Source: Autumnicola tepida
Lineage (GTDB): Bacteria; Bacteroidota; Bacteroidia; Flavobacteriales; Flavobacteriaceae
Direction of reading: 5' to 3'
DNA length: 64,000 nucleotides
Assembly: GCF_031846485.1 (NCBI RefSeq)
Contig: NZ_JAVRHQ010000020.1
Location: forward strand, 14,431 to 78,430
Below are positions 50,744 to 59,160 of this stretch, piece by piece. The position numbers and the translations under genes are program-made. Position 1 is the stretch's first letter. The number at the start of each line of letters is the position of its first letter. The notes below the pieces were generated by a model. It was not told the origin of the DNA. It saw nothing but the letters and a program-made list of their open reading frames with translations, and searched no databases.

Positions 50744-50773
50744 TTTGCAGCTAAGCCTTATATTAGCTGCAAA
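50744..50773. promoter_or_regulatory. perfect inverted repeat upstream of parE
   Basis: TTTGCAGCTAA (50744-50754) and TTAGCTGCAAA (50763-50773) are exact inverted copies around an 8-nt loop. The arm ends 15 nt before the parE ATG. It overlaps the likely -7 region (AATTTTTG, 50740-50747), so it could be an operator or a leader hairpin. It lacks a T run, so it is not a terminator. Confidence 0.6.
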
Positions 50774-50788
50774 CTCCATTTTCTACAT

Positions 50789-52651
50789 ATGAGCGAGGAA
50801 ACAAAGTACACCGAGGATAATATTCGGTCGTTAGACTGGAAAGAGCACATTAGGATGCGGCCCGGGATGTATATCGGGAAGCTTGGGGACGGTTCCAGTG
50901 CCGATGACGGGATTTATATTCTGCTAAAAGAAGTCCTGGACAACTGTATTGACGAATTTGTGATGGGCGCCGGAAAAACCATTGAAATTTCCGTGCAGAA
51001 CCAGCGGGTGATTGTTCGTGACTACGGGCGCGGAATTCCGCTGGGCAAGGTGGTAGATGTAGTTTCCAAGATGAATACGGGGGGAAAATACGATACCCGC
51101 GCCTTTAAAAAATCTGTGGGACTTAATGGGGTGGGTACCAAAGCGGTGAACGCACTTTCTTCTTATTTTAGGGTGGAATCCACGCGTGATGGGCAATCGG
51201 CTTCAGCCGAATTTGAGCAGGGAAACCTTACCAATCAGGAGCACCTTGAAGAGACTTCTCGCAGGAGGGGAACCAAGGTGACTTTTTTGCCAGATGAAGT
51301 AATCTTCAAAAATTACAAATTCCGCAATGAGTATATTGAAAAAATGCTCAAAAATTATGTCTATCTCAACCCGGGGCTGACTATAGTATATAACGGCGAA
51401 AAATTTTACTCTGAAAACGGACTAAAAGACCTTTTGGGCGATAGTATAAATGAAGATGACCAATTGTACCCGATTATCCATATGCGGGGCAATGATATTG
51501 AAGTTGCTATAACACACAGTAAATCACAATATTCTGAAGAATACCATTCTTTTGTAAACGGGCAGAATACTTCACAGGGAGGGACGCATCTTCTGGCCTT
51601 CAGGGAAGCAATAGTCAAAACCGTTAGGGAATTCTACGGAAAAAATTATGATGCCAGCGATATCCGTAAGTCGGTAGTAGGCGCTATTAGTATAAAAGTG
51701 ATGGAGCCGGTTTTTGAAAGCCAGACCAAAACCAAACTTGGTTCTACAGATATGGGCGGCGATTTGCCAACGGTAAGGACGTACATCAATGATTTTGTAA
51801 AGCGCAACCTGGATAATTACCTTCACAAAAACCCGGAAACGGCAGAACAACTTCAGCGAAAAATTCTTCAGGCAGAAAGGGAGCGAAAAGATCTTTCAGG
51901 AATAAGAAAACTCGCGAAAGACAGGGCCAAAAAAGCCAGTCTGCACAATAAGAAATTAAGGGATTGCCGTATCCATTTGGGAGACAGCAATAAAGAGCGC
52001 TACCTGGAAACAACTTTGTTCATAACCGAGGGGGATTCGGCCAGTGGTTCCATTACCAAATCCAGGGATGTGAATACCCAGGCGGTTTTCAGCTTAAAAG
52101 GAAAGCCTTTGAACAGCTACGGGCTTAGTAAAAAAATTGTTTACGAAAACGAGGAATTTAACCTGCTGCAGGCTGCACTGAACATAGAAGAGTCTATGGA
52201 AGACCTTCGGTACAATAATATTGTGATCGCTACAGATGCCGATGTGGATGGAATGCATATCCGGTTGCTGCTGATCACGTTTTTTCTCCAGTTTTTTCCT
52301 GAATTGATAAAGGAAAATCATTTATATATACTGCAAACACCATTATTCCGCGTAAGGAATAAAAAAGAAACCATCTACTGTTACAGCGAAATGGAACGTA
52401 AGCAGGCGGTGCAAAAACTTTCAGGAAAGGTTGAAATCACAAGGTTTAAAGGACTGGGTGAAATTTCGCCCGATGAATTTGTGCATTTTATCGGGGATGA
52501 TATTCGGCTTGATCCCGTTATGCTGGACAAGGATAAGTCCATTGAAGAAATGCTTAGTTTTTATATGGGTAAAAATACTCCCGACCGCCAGGAGTTTATT
52601 ATTGATAACCTTAAAGTGGAACTTGATCTTGTTGAAGAATTAGGGATATGA
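50789..52651 (+). CDS. parE: DNA topoisomerase IV subunit B
   Basis: The 620-residue protein has the GHKL ATPase region (KEVLDNCIDEFVMGAGKTIEI, VRDYGRGIPLGKV, NTGGKYDTRAFKKSVGLNGVG), the transducer domain, and the TOPRIM domain (about 405-520: TLFITEGDSASGSI, VIATDADVDGMHIRLLLITFF). Its length, lacking the insert of large GyrB, fits ParE. With ParC it decatenates daughter chromosomes. It is followed by a 4-bp overlap (ATGA) with a small membrane protein gene and then parC, so the three are co-translated. Confidence 0.93.
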   Translation: MSEETKYTEDNIRSLDWKEHIRMRPGMYIGKLGDGSSADDGIYILLKEVLDNCIDEFVMGAGKTIEISVQNQRVIVRDYGRGIPLGKVVDVVSKMNTGGKYDTRAFKKSVGLNGVGTKAVNALSSYFRVESTRDGQSASAEFEQGNLTNQEHLEETSRRRGTKVTFLPDEVIFKNYKFRNEYIEKMLKNYVYLNPGLTIVYNGEKFYSENGLKDLLGDSINEDDQLYPIIHMRGNDIEVAITHSKSQYSEEYHSFVNGQNTSQGGTHLLAFREAIVKTVREFYGKNYDASDIRKSVVGAISIKVMEPVFESQTKTKLGSTDMGGDLPTVRTYINDFVKRNLDNYLHKNPETAEQLQRKILQAERERKDLSGIRKLAKDRAKKASLHNKKLRDCRIHLGDSNKERYLETTLFITEGDSASGSITKSRDVNTQAVFSLKGKPLNSYGLSKKIVYENEEFNLLQAALNIEESMEDLRYNNIVIATDADVDGMHIRLLLITFFLQFFPELIKENHLYILQTPLFRVRNKKETIYCYSEMERKQAVQKLSGKVEITRFKGLGEISPDEFVHFIGDDIRLDPVMLDKDKSIEEMLSFYMGKNTPDRQEFIIDNLKVELDLVEELGI

Positions 52652-53136
52652 GGTTTACCAATAAAAACGAGGTTAAGATAGTTCCCTCTATGTATATTGT
52701 TTTGGTAGCAGTTTTTGTGACCAATATTTTTGTAAACATAGAGCTCATGGCTTCAGATGAACCAATAAATTTCAGCCATTTTGTCCCCAATATCAGTACC
52801 TTATTATTAGGTTTTTATGTGCACAGGATTGGGCAGAGCTTTGATTTTGACAGTGATGGAGAAACGCTCAATTTTAAAAACAACGGCGTCTTTTTCTCAA
52901 AATTCATGGAATACCGGGTAAAAAAGGCGGAATTTCCGAAGAGAAAGCTGGGGAAATTCCGGTTTAGTGACTACGGAATTTATTCATCATTAACAATATA
53001 TATTAAATCCAGGAGAAGATCGGGATATAGAAAATATACCTTTAATACTACATTTTTAAGCAGAAAAAAGAAGAAAGGCATGGTAGCCTCTCTTCAGAAG
53101 GTAATGGAATACAACGCTAATAAAGCAACCGCCTAA
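52648..53136 (+). CDS. small membrane protein encoded between parE and parC
   Basis: The 162-residue protein has two predicted transmembrane segments, about 14-34 (MYIVLVAVFVTNIFVNIELM) and about 47-62 (FVPNISTLLLGFYVHRIG). A basic, beta-rich cytoplasmic domain follows (about 65-162: FDSDGETLNFKNNGVFFSKF, KAEFPKRKLGKFRFSDYGIY, SLTIYIKSRRRSGYRKYTF) that recalls a PH-like fold. It overlaps parE by 4 bp and parC by 1 bp, which fixes both ends and shows translational coupling. I recognise no family with a known role. The context suggests a membrane link for topoisomerase IV, but this is inference only. Confidence 0.8.
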   Translation: MRFTNKNEVKIVPSMYIVLVAVFVTNIFVNIELMASDEPINFSHFVPNISTLLLGFYVHRIGQSFDFDSDGETLNFKNNGVFFSKFMEYRVKKAEFPKRKLGKFRFSDYGIYSSLTIYIKSRRRSGYRKYTFNTTFLSRKKKKGMVASLQKVMEYNANKATA

Positions 53137-55790
53137 TGGAAGAAAACCAAGAAGGAGCTCAGGAAGAACAATTTGAACAACCAAAAGAGGAGCTTATTCG
53201 GGTAACCGGGATGTATAAGGACTGGTTTCTGGATTATGCATCCTATGTAATTTTAGAACGGGCTGTACCTGCTATAGAAGATGGTTTTAAACCTGTGCAG
53301 CGCCGTATTATGCACTCCATGAAAGATCTGGATGATGGGCGCTATAATAAAGTAGCCAACATTGTTGGGCATACGATGCAGTACCATCCACATGGTGATG
53401 CCAGTATTGGGGATGCCATGGTACAGATTGGGCAAAAAGACATTCTTATTGATACCCAGGGGAACTGGGGAAATATTTTAACCGGGGACCGTGCGGCGGC
53501 ACCCAGGTATATTGAAGCCCGGCTTTCAAAGTTTGCCCTGGAGGTTTTGTTTAATCCAAAACTTACCGAATGGCAGCTTTCTTACGATGGTAGAAAAAAT
53601 GAACCGGTAAACCTTCCGGTTAAATTCCCGATGCTCCTGGCACAGGGAGCTGAAGGGATTGCCGTTGGCTTGAGCACCCGTGTGCTTCCTCATAATTTCA
53701 ATGAATTAATTGATGCCTCCATAAAGCATTTAAGAGGAAAAAGATTTAAGCTCTTTCCTGATTTTCCTACAGGAGGCGAAGCTGATATTACCGATTATAA
53801 TGATGGTATGCGCGGAGGCAGGGTTCGCGTAAGGGCTAAAATTTCGCAATACGATAAAAATACCCTGGCCATAACCGAGATTCCTTATGGTACCACCACC
53901 ACAAGCCTTATAGATTCCATACTTAAGGCAAATGATAAAGGGAAAATTAAGATCAAGCGGATTGAAGATAATACCGCGGCTGAAGTAGAAATACTAATTC
54001 ATCTGCCGACAAATATTTCTCCGGATAAGACCATAGACGCCCTTTTTGCCTTTACGCAATGTGAAAATTCCATTTCGCCCCTGGGCTGTGTAATTATCGA
54101 TAATAAGCCGGTTTTTCTAGGGGTTTCAGAAATTTTACGCAGGTCTACAGACCATACTTTGCATTTGCTGAAGCGGGAACTGGAAATTTCCCTGGATGAG
54201 CTGGAGGAACAATGGCATTTTTCTTCTCTGGAAAGAATTTTTATTGAAAACAGGATTTACAGGGATATTGAAGAAGAAGAAACCTGGGAAGGCGTAATCC
54301 GTGCGATTGATGAAGGCCTGAAACCTCATATAAAGCACCTTAAAAGGGCGGTAACCGAAGAAGATATCGTGCGCCTTACAGAAATAAGGATTAAAAGAAT
54401 TTCCAAGTTCGATATTGATAAGGCGCAGCAAAAAATTGAAGCGCTGGAAGACCAGATCGCAAAGGTAAAGCACCATCTGGATAATCTTGTGGATTTTGCA
54501 GTGGCTTATTTTGAAAAGCTAAAAAAAGATTATGGTAAAGGAAAAGAGCGCAAAACAGAACTGCGTTTATTTGAAGATATCGAAGCCACCAAAGTGGTAA
54601 TTCGAAATACCAAGCTTTATGTAAACCGAAAGGAAGGTTTTGTGGGAACAGCTTTAAAAAAAGACGAATATGTTACCGATTGTTCGGATATTGATGATGT
54701 GATTTGCTTTACCGCAGATGGTAAAATGATGGTCACCAAGGTAGACTCAAAGACATTTATAGGTAAAGACATTATTCATGTTGCCATCTTTAAGAAGAAG
54801 GACAAGCGCACCATTTACAATATGATCTACCGCGATGGAAAGGGCGGCAGTACTTATATAAAAAGGTTTGCAGTTACATCAGTTACCCGCGATCGCGAAT
54901 ACGATCTTACCCAGGGAAAAAAGGACTCCAAAGTGATGTATTTCTCTTCCAATCCTAATGGAGAAGCTGAAGTGGTTACGGTATTCCTCAGGCAGGTAGG
55001 CAGCATCAGAAAAGTAAAATTTGATATGGATTTTGCCGATATCCTGATTAAAGGCAGGAATGTAAAAGGGAACATCGTCACTAAATATTCAGTAAAAAGA
55101 ATAGAACTTAAAGAAGAAGGAGTTTCAACTTTAAAACCACGAAGGATCTGGTTTGATGAAACAGTGAACAGGCTGAATGTTGATGGAAGGGGAGAATTAC
55201 TCGGAGAATTTAAAGGTGAGGACCGTTTGCTGATCATCACCCAGGATGGAGTGGCCAAAACCATAGTTCCCGAACTTACCACCCGTTTTGATGAAGAGAT
55301 GGTGATCCTGGAAAAATGGAATCCTAAAAAGCCAGTTTCAGCCATTTACTGGGAGCCGGAAAAGGAACGGTATTATGTAAAGCGTTTTCTTATTGAACAT
55401 CCTGAAAAAGAGGAAAAATTTATCAGCGATCATGAAAAATCCTTTTTGGAGGTAGTTTCCACAGATTATTATCCAATGGCCGAGATTGTATATGGCAAAC
55501 AGAGAGGAAAGGACCAGCGGCCAAATGAGGAGCTTAATATTGAAGAATTTATCGCGATAAAAGGAATAAAAGCACAGGGCAATCAATTAACCACAGAGAA
55601 AGTGAAGCAAATAAACCTTCTGGATCCTATGCCTTTTGAGGAGGAAGATGAGAATGATGAAGAAGAGCAGGAGATGCAGGAGGATGAGGCTACTTTGGAT
55701 GAGAAAAGACGTCCTGAAAAACTAAAGGATGAAAACAAAGATTCCTTATCTTCATCTTCAGAAAGTCAGACGAAACTATTTGATGAATAA
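53136..55790 (+). CDS. parC: DNA topoisomerase IV subunit A
   Basis: The 884-residue protein has the N-terminal DNA-breakage domain with RAVPAIEDGFKPVQRRIMHSM, the QGNWGNILTGDRAAAPRYIEARLSK stretch with catalytic Tyr125 (core DRAAAPRYIEARLSK), and a coiled-coil tower (about 440-470). The C-terminal part (about 500-800) forms the beta-propeller-like domain. The last 60 residues are very acidic (EEEDENDEEEQEMQEDEAT). ParC cuts and rejoins DNA using a Tyr-DNA link. Its ATG overlaps the upstream stop (TAATG) and its own stop overlaps the mscL start (TAATG), so parE, X, parC and mscL form one operon. Confidence 0.94.
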   Translation: MEENQEGAQEEQFEQPKEELIRVTGMYKDWFLDYASYVILERAVPAIEDGFKPVQRRIMHSMKDLDDGRYNKVANIVGHTMQYHPHGDASIGDAMVQIGQKDILIDTQGNWGNILTGDRAAAPRYIEARLSKFALEVLFNPKLTEWQLSYDGRKNEPVNLPVKFPMLLAQGAEGIAVGLSTRVLPHNFNELIDASIKHLRGKRFKLFPDFPTGGEADITDYNDGMRGGRVRVRAKISQYDKNTLAITEIPYGTTTTSLIDSILKANDKGKIKIKRIEDNTAAEVEILIHLPTNISPDKTIDALFAFTQCENSISPLGCVIIDNKPVFLGVSEILRRSTDHTLHLLKRELEISLDELEEQWHFSSLERIFIENRIYRDIEEEETWEGVIRAIDEGLKPHIKHLKRAVTEEDIVRLTEIRIKRISKFDIDKAQQKIEALEDQIAKVKHHLDNLVDFAVAYFEKLKKDYGKGKERKTELRLFEDIEATKVVIRNTKLYVNRKEGFVGTALKKDEYVTDCSDIDDVICFTADGKMMVTKVDSKTFIGKDIIHVAIFKKKDKRTIYNMIYRDGKGGSTYIKRFAVTSVTRDREYDLTQGKKDSKVMYFSSNPNGEAEVVTVFLRQVGSIRKVKFDMDFADILIKGRNVKGNIVTKYSVKRIELKEEGVSTLKPRRIWFDETVNRLNVDGRGELLGEFKGEDRLLIITQDGVAKTIVPELTTRFDEEMVILEKWNPKKPVSAIYWEPEKERYYVKRFLIEHPEKEEKFISDHEKSFLEVVSTDYYPMAEIVYGKQRGKDQRPNEELNIEEFIAIKGIKAQGNQLTTEKVKQINLLDPMPFEEEDENDEEEQEMQEDEATLDEKRRPEKLKDENKDSLSSSSESQTKLFDE

Positions 55791-56236
55791 TGGGATTTTT
55801 TAAAGAGTTCAAGGAGTTCGCCGTAAAGGGCAACATGATAGACATGGCGGTGGGTATTATTATTGGTACCGCTTTCAATAAAGTTGTGGATGCCCTGGTA
55901 AAACAGGTGGTAATGCCTCCCTTAAGTATCCTTACCGGCGGAATAAATTACACCGATAAGAAATTAATCCTGAAAGAAGCTGTTATCACTGCAGATGGAG
56001 CAGTTACGGCAGAAGAAGTTGCAATAGGCTACGGAATTCTTATTCAGTCCCTTATTGATTTTCTTATAATAGGTCTGACCATTTTTATAGTGGTGAAATT
56101 CATGAACAGTTTCAGGAAAAAAGCCGAGGATCCCAAAAACAAAACGGTGGTTACTCCAAAAGATATTGAGCTGCTTTCCAATTTAAATGATCTAATGGAG
56201 GAGCAGAATAAACTGTTGCGGGAAAAAGGGATGTAA
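55790..56236 (+). CDS. mscL: large-conductance mechanosensitive channel
   Basis: The 148-residue protein has FKEFAVKGNMIDMAVGIIIGTAFNKVV (core GNMIDMAVGIIIGTAFNK, the pore helix), the periplasmic loop ILTGGINYTDKKL, a second helix (IDFLIIGLTIFIVVKFMNSF) and a charged cytoplasmic helix. It opens under membrane tension to release solutes after osmotic downshock. The start overlaps the parC stop by 1 bp. Placing an osmotic valve in a topoisomerase operon may be chance. The trehalose genes are far away, so no link is claimed. Confidence 0.97.
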   Translation: MGFFKEFKEFAVKGNMIDMAVGIIIGTAFNKVVDALVKQVVMPPLSILTGGINYTDKKLILKEAVITADGAVTAEEVAIGYGILIQSLIDFLIIGLTIFIVVKFMNSFRKKAEDPKNKTVVTPKDIELLSNLNDLMEEQNKLLREKGM

Positions 56237-56611
56237 TCAGTCCACTTTTGTTACCGAGCCTTTTTCCCTTCGGGTTTCCCCAACCACACCATACTCAAAC
56301 GTATATCCATTCTTATTGGTGGTGAGGATCTTCATATGTATAGGTTTTCTTTCCTGCCTATTTTTTGGATGCAGGTTCTTCAGGATATATTCACAATCAT
56401 TGATCCAGCGTACAGAGGAAGTATCTGCAGAACCCTGAAATTCATCAATTTCTATGGAATCGTTTCTTATAAAACGAGAAGTAACTATTTCCCCGTTAAG
56501 GTAAGACTGAAATTCAAAAGTACCTGTTCTGTAATCTTCACAGTTCCTTTCGGGCTGGAAACATGCCGTAAAAAGGCAAGAGCAACAAAAGATAATTAAA
56601 AGTTTACGCAT
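56237..56611 (-). CDS. small lipoprotein, flavobacterial family
   Basis: I choose the ATG at 56611 because it gives a lipoprotein signal (MRKLLIIFCCSCLFTACFQP, lipobox Cys at 17). An ATG at 56677 adds 22 residues that hide it and overlaps the upstream gene. The mature part of about 107 residues has FQPERNCEDYRTGTFEFQS and ADTSSVRWINDCEYILKNLHPKNRQE (core SSVRWINDCEYILKNL). In databases I recall similar flavobacterial proteins being labelled 'DNA topoisomerase IV', probably carried over from neighbouring parC genes; nothing here supports that activity. It is 31 bp after the XRE gene. The function is unknown. Confidence 0.8.
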   Translation of the reverse strand: MRKLLIIFCCSCLFTACFQPERNCEDYRTGTFEFQSYLNGEIVTSRFIRNDSIEIDEFQGSADTSSVRWINDCEYILKNLHPKNRQERKPIHMKILTTNKNGYTFEYGVVGETRREKGSVTKVD

Positions 56612-56642
56612 ACTGCAAAGTAACTTCTTTTGGAAGGAATTG

Positions 56643-57068
56643 TCAATTCTCAAAGGCGTCAAATGTCCCGTCTTCATAAAAAATAACGATTTTCTTTATG
56701 GGTTTGGACTTACTGCTCATAATAGTAGAAGGAGCGGAGGCTACTTCATTTAATTTTGCTGTTTGCTGTTCAGGAATACTTTCTCCTGTAGGAGCAGGGT
56801 TATTTTTTTCTGCGGAAGAAGAAACAGGTTCCTGTTTGTCTTCTTTAGGAAATTTTCCTTTTCCATTGAGAAGCCAGTACAATTCCACTTCAGGAAAAGT
56901 CTTTACAATCTTCATGACGAAATCGAGGCTGGGTTTATTTCTTCCGGAGAGAATATGGGAAATAGAAGACCGGCCCACTTCAATTTTATCAGCAAAAGAA
57001 GCTGCAGAAAGATCGTAAAACTCCAGGATCTTATTTAGTCGTATCCCGAACTGCTCAGTGTTTACCAT
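56643..57068 (-). CDS. XRE-family helix-turn-helix regulator
   Basis: The 141-residue protein begins with an HTH_3 domain (about 5-65: FGIRLNKILEFYDLSAASFADKIEVGRSSISHILSGRNKPSLDFVMKIV, core ASFADKIEVGRSSISHILSGRNKPS). A disordered linker follows (about 78-120: EDKQEPVSSSAEKNNPAPTGE), then a C-terminal piece (KPIKKIVIFYEDGTFDAFEN). The C-terminal motif IVIFYEDGTF recurs in Bacteroidota XRE proteins. It should bind the six TTTAC-N4-GTAAA palindromes found between it and the M14 peptidase gene, including one that covers its own start codon, so it is probably autoregulated. Confidence 0.9.
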   Translation of the reverse strand: MVNTEQFGIRLNKILEFYDLSAASFADKIEVGRSSISHILSGRNKPSLDFVMKIVKTFPEVELYWLLNGKGKFPKEDKQEPVSSSAEKNNPAPTGESIPEQQTAKLNEVASAPSTIMSSKSKPIKKIVIFYEDGTFDAFEN

Positions 57069-57099
57069 TGTAAATTCATTTTACTTTTTAATAGGTTTA

Positions 57100-57130
57100 C
57101 AAATGTAAATATAGTGAATAAGCATCACAA
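57100..57130 (-). promoter_or_regulatory. promoter of the XRE gene
   Basis: On the minus strand TTG (57130-57128), 20 nt, then TACATTTG (57107-57100) match the Bacteroidota consensus. The start is near 57094, leader about 25 nt. It overlaps the operator at 57096. Confidence 0.6.
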
Positions 57131-57334
57131 ATTACATTTGTAAATGATCTTATTTCAATAAACAATTACTTCATGTAAAACAACATAAATAACTAGTAAA
57201 TAATATTTTGTATTTATTTTAATAGCTGAATGGAAATATTCCTAGCGCTATCCTTAGCTTCTGCAACTTAATGTTTACAAATGTATCAAAGATCATACGT
57301 TTTACCTGTTTACATTTGTAAAAAATGTATTATT

Positions 57335-57342
57335 TACTTTTG
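57335..57342 (+). promoter_or_regulatory. -7 box directly before the M14 peptidase gene
   Basis: TACTTTTG lies inside the operator at 57333 and ends 5 nt before the ATG at 57348. A TTG at 57316-57318 is 16 nt upstream. A second box, TACATTTG at 57311, would give a leader of about 20 nt. Confidence 0.45.
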
Positions 57343-57347
57343 TAAAC

Positions 57348-58517
57348 ATGAAAAATTATCCAGCTTATTTACAAGATTTAATGCGGGAATATCCGCAGGT
57401 AAAGAATTCAGAAATTTCAGGAAGGTATCTCAATCTTGACCATATTGGTCCTGTCCTTGAAACTTTATCAGGATATTATACTATTGAAAAAATAGGTAAG
57501 TCTGCGATGGGCGAACCTATCTCTATAGTTAAATTTGGAACTGGTAAAACAAAAATCTTCGCCTGGTCCCAAATGCATGGTAATGAAACCACCACCACAA
57601 AAGCGGTTTTTGACCTTCTTAATGCTTTCCAGAGGAAGGAAGAATTTCCCGTTTTAAAAGAAATCCTTGAAAAATGCCAGATATGGATTATCCCTATGCT
57701 CAATCCTGATGGTGGGAGGTCTTATACCAGAGCGAATGCGAATAACGTGGATTTAAACCGGGATGCGCAGAACCTGGAAGAAGTGGAGAGCCGTATCTTA
57801 AGGGAACAATTTGATAAGTTTTCCCCCGATTTTTGCTTTAACTTACACGACCAGCGGACCATTTTTACAGCAGGAACAGCTCCAAAGCCGGCAACTTTGT
57901 CCTTTCTTACGCCTGCCATGGAGGAACAACGCCAGATTTTTCCAAGCCGTAAAAAAAGCATGAAGCTTATAGCAGCTATGGCAGCTGATTTAAAAGAAGA
58001 ACTGCCCGGCCAGATTGGACGTTATGATGATGCTTTTAACCTGAACTGTACCGGAGACACCTTTCAGAGTCAGGAAGTGCCTACAATTCTTTTTGAAGCA
58101 GGGCACTATCCGGGCGATTATCAACGGGAAATTACCAGGAAATATGTTTTTGCAGCGCTGGTTGCAGCTCTTCATCATATTTCTTCATCAGATTACTTAA
58201 TATTTGATTATCATGACTACGGTAAGCTTCCGGAGAACCAAAAATTTTTCAACGACATCGTGTTAAAAAATGTGAAGTTAAGTGACGAGGAAATTTATGA
58301 TGTTGCCATACAATACCGGGAGGAATTGAAAAATGGAGAGATTATTTTTACACCCGTAGTAGAGAAAATTGGGGAGAAAATGAAAAAATACGGGCTACGG
58401 GAAATCGATTGTGAAAAAGAATTTGCACTACAGGAAGGGGAGGATAGGCTAGCCGAAAACGTTGTAGTTAATAAAATAATCTTAAATGGACGAGAAATAG
58501 ACCTGAAACCTGATTAA
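57348..58517 (+). CDS. M14-family zinc carboxypeptidase-like protein
   Basis: The 389-residue protein has the M14 zinc triad: His77 and Glu80 (SQMHGNETTTTKAV) and His167 (FNLHDQRT). It also has substrate residues in MLNPDGGRSYTRANANNVDLNRDAQ (core NPDGGRSYTRANANNVDLNR) and the catalytic Glu250 (ILFEAGHYPGDY). No signal peptide is present, so it acts in the cytoplasm, unlike most digestive members. The C-terminal 110 residues are an extra domain. It is controlled by a region rich in XRE operators. It may cleave cell-wall peptide fragments or other C-terminal residues; the substrate is unknown. Confidence 0.88.
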   Translation: MKNYPAYLQDLMREYPQVKNSEISGRYLNLDHIGPVLETLSGYYTIEKIGKSAMGEPISIVKFGTGKTKIFAWSQMHGNETTTTKAVFDLLNAFQRKEEFPVLKEILEKCQIWIIPMLNPDGGRSYTRANANNVDLNRDAQNLEEVESRILREQFDKFSPDFCFNLHDQRTIFTAGTAPKPATLSFLTPAMEEQRQIFPSRKKSMKLIAAMAADLKEELPGQIGRYDDAFNLNCTGDTFQSQEVPTILFEAGHYPGDYQREITRKYVFAALVAALHHISSSDYLIFDYHDYGKLPENQKFFNDIVLKNVKLSDEEIYDVAIQYREELKNGEIIFTPVVEKIGEKMKKYGLREIDCEKEFALQEGEDRLAENVVVNKIILNGREIDLKPD

Positions 58518-58555
58518 TTCCAGAAAAATTTATCAATACTTCAATGAATTTGTAT

Positions 58556-58563
58556 TATTTTTG
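58556..58563 (+). promoter_or_regulatory. -7 box of the Lrp/AsnC gene
   Basis: TATTTTTG matches TAnnTTTG. The start would be near 58569 and the leader about 24 nt. No clear -33 element. Confidence 0.4.
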
Positions 58564-58592
58564 AATTTCATATAAAAAGAAGTTTAGAAAAA

Positions 58593-59072
58593 ATGGCCAA
58601 GTTTAAATTAGACGACACAGATCACCAGATTCTCGATATGCTTATTGAGAATACCAGGACTCCCTTTACCGATATCGCCAAAAAGCTTTTAATTTCTGCC
58701 GGTACCGTTCATGTAAGGGTGAAAAAAATGGAAGAGGCGGGAATCATTATAGGTTCTTCCCTTACGCTGGATTATCAAAAATTGGGCTACGCGTTTATCG
58801 CTTATGTAGGCGTATTTTTGAAAAATACTTCCCAAACGAAATTCGTTCTTGAACGTATTAATGAAATTCCTTTTGTTACAGTGGCACATGTTACTACAGG
58901 TAAATTTAATGTCTTCTGTAAAGTTAGGGCTAGAAACACCCAGCATGCGAAAGATATAATTTTTCAACTAGATGATATAGAGGGAGTTTACAGAACAGAA
59001 ACTATGATTTCCCTGGAAGAAAGCATTAACGATAAGAAGCGTTTAATGCATTCCATTTTCCAGGACATGTAA
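58593..59072 (+). CDS. Lrp/AsnC-family transcriptional regulator
   Basis: The 159-residue protein has an N-terminal HTH (about 5-50: LDDTDHQILDMLIENTRTPFTDIAKKLLISAGTVHVRVKKMEEAG, core TPFTDIAKKLLISAGTVHVRVKK) and a C-terminal RAM/ACT-like domain (about 70-150: AYVGVFLKNTSQTKFVLERI, NVFCKVRARNTQHAKDII). Such regulators respond to amino acids or related metabolites and form octamers. It is a single-gene unit with a terminator after it. The nearby ppc supplies oxaloacetate for amino-acid synthesis, but a link is only possible. The target genes are unknown. Confidence 0.93.
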   Translation: MAKFKLDDTDHQILDMLIENTRTPFTDIAKKLLISAGTVHVRVKKMEEAGIIIGSSLTLDYQKLGYAFIAYVGVFLKNTSQTKFVLERINEIPFVTVAHVTTGKFNVFCKVRARNTQHAKDIIFQLDDIEGVYRTETMISLEESINDKKRLMHSIFQDM

Positions 59073-59092
59073 AGTTATCCTAAACTTTTAAT

Positions 59093-59129
59093 AAAAACCC
59101 TTTAGGCTAACTTGCATAAAGGGTTTTTT
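59093..59129 (+). terminator. terminator after the Lrp/AsnC gene
   Basis: AAACCCTTTA and TAAAGGGTTT form a 10-bp stem with a 12-nt loop and a T run. Confidence 0.85.
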
Positions 59130-59160
59130 AATAAATTTAAGTCAAACACCAACTAAGATT

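Larger units (their letters stand above)
57061..57346. promoter_or_regulatory. cluster of six TTTAC-N4-GTAAA palindromes
   Basis: Sites lie at 57061, 57096, 57131 (ATTAC variant), 57274 (right half degenerate), 57309 and 57333; each is 14 bp. Three on the right and three on the left flank a divergent gene pair. Sites at 57096, 57309 and 57333 contain a TAnnTTTG -7 box on one strand, so binding would block RNA polymerase. The likely ligand is the adjacent XRE protein. Confidence 0.75.

Noticed and set aside
56612..56677. Earlier ATG of the small lipoprotein gene
   Set aside because: It overlaps the end of the XRE gene and hides the lipoprotein signal starting at 56611.
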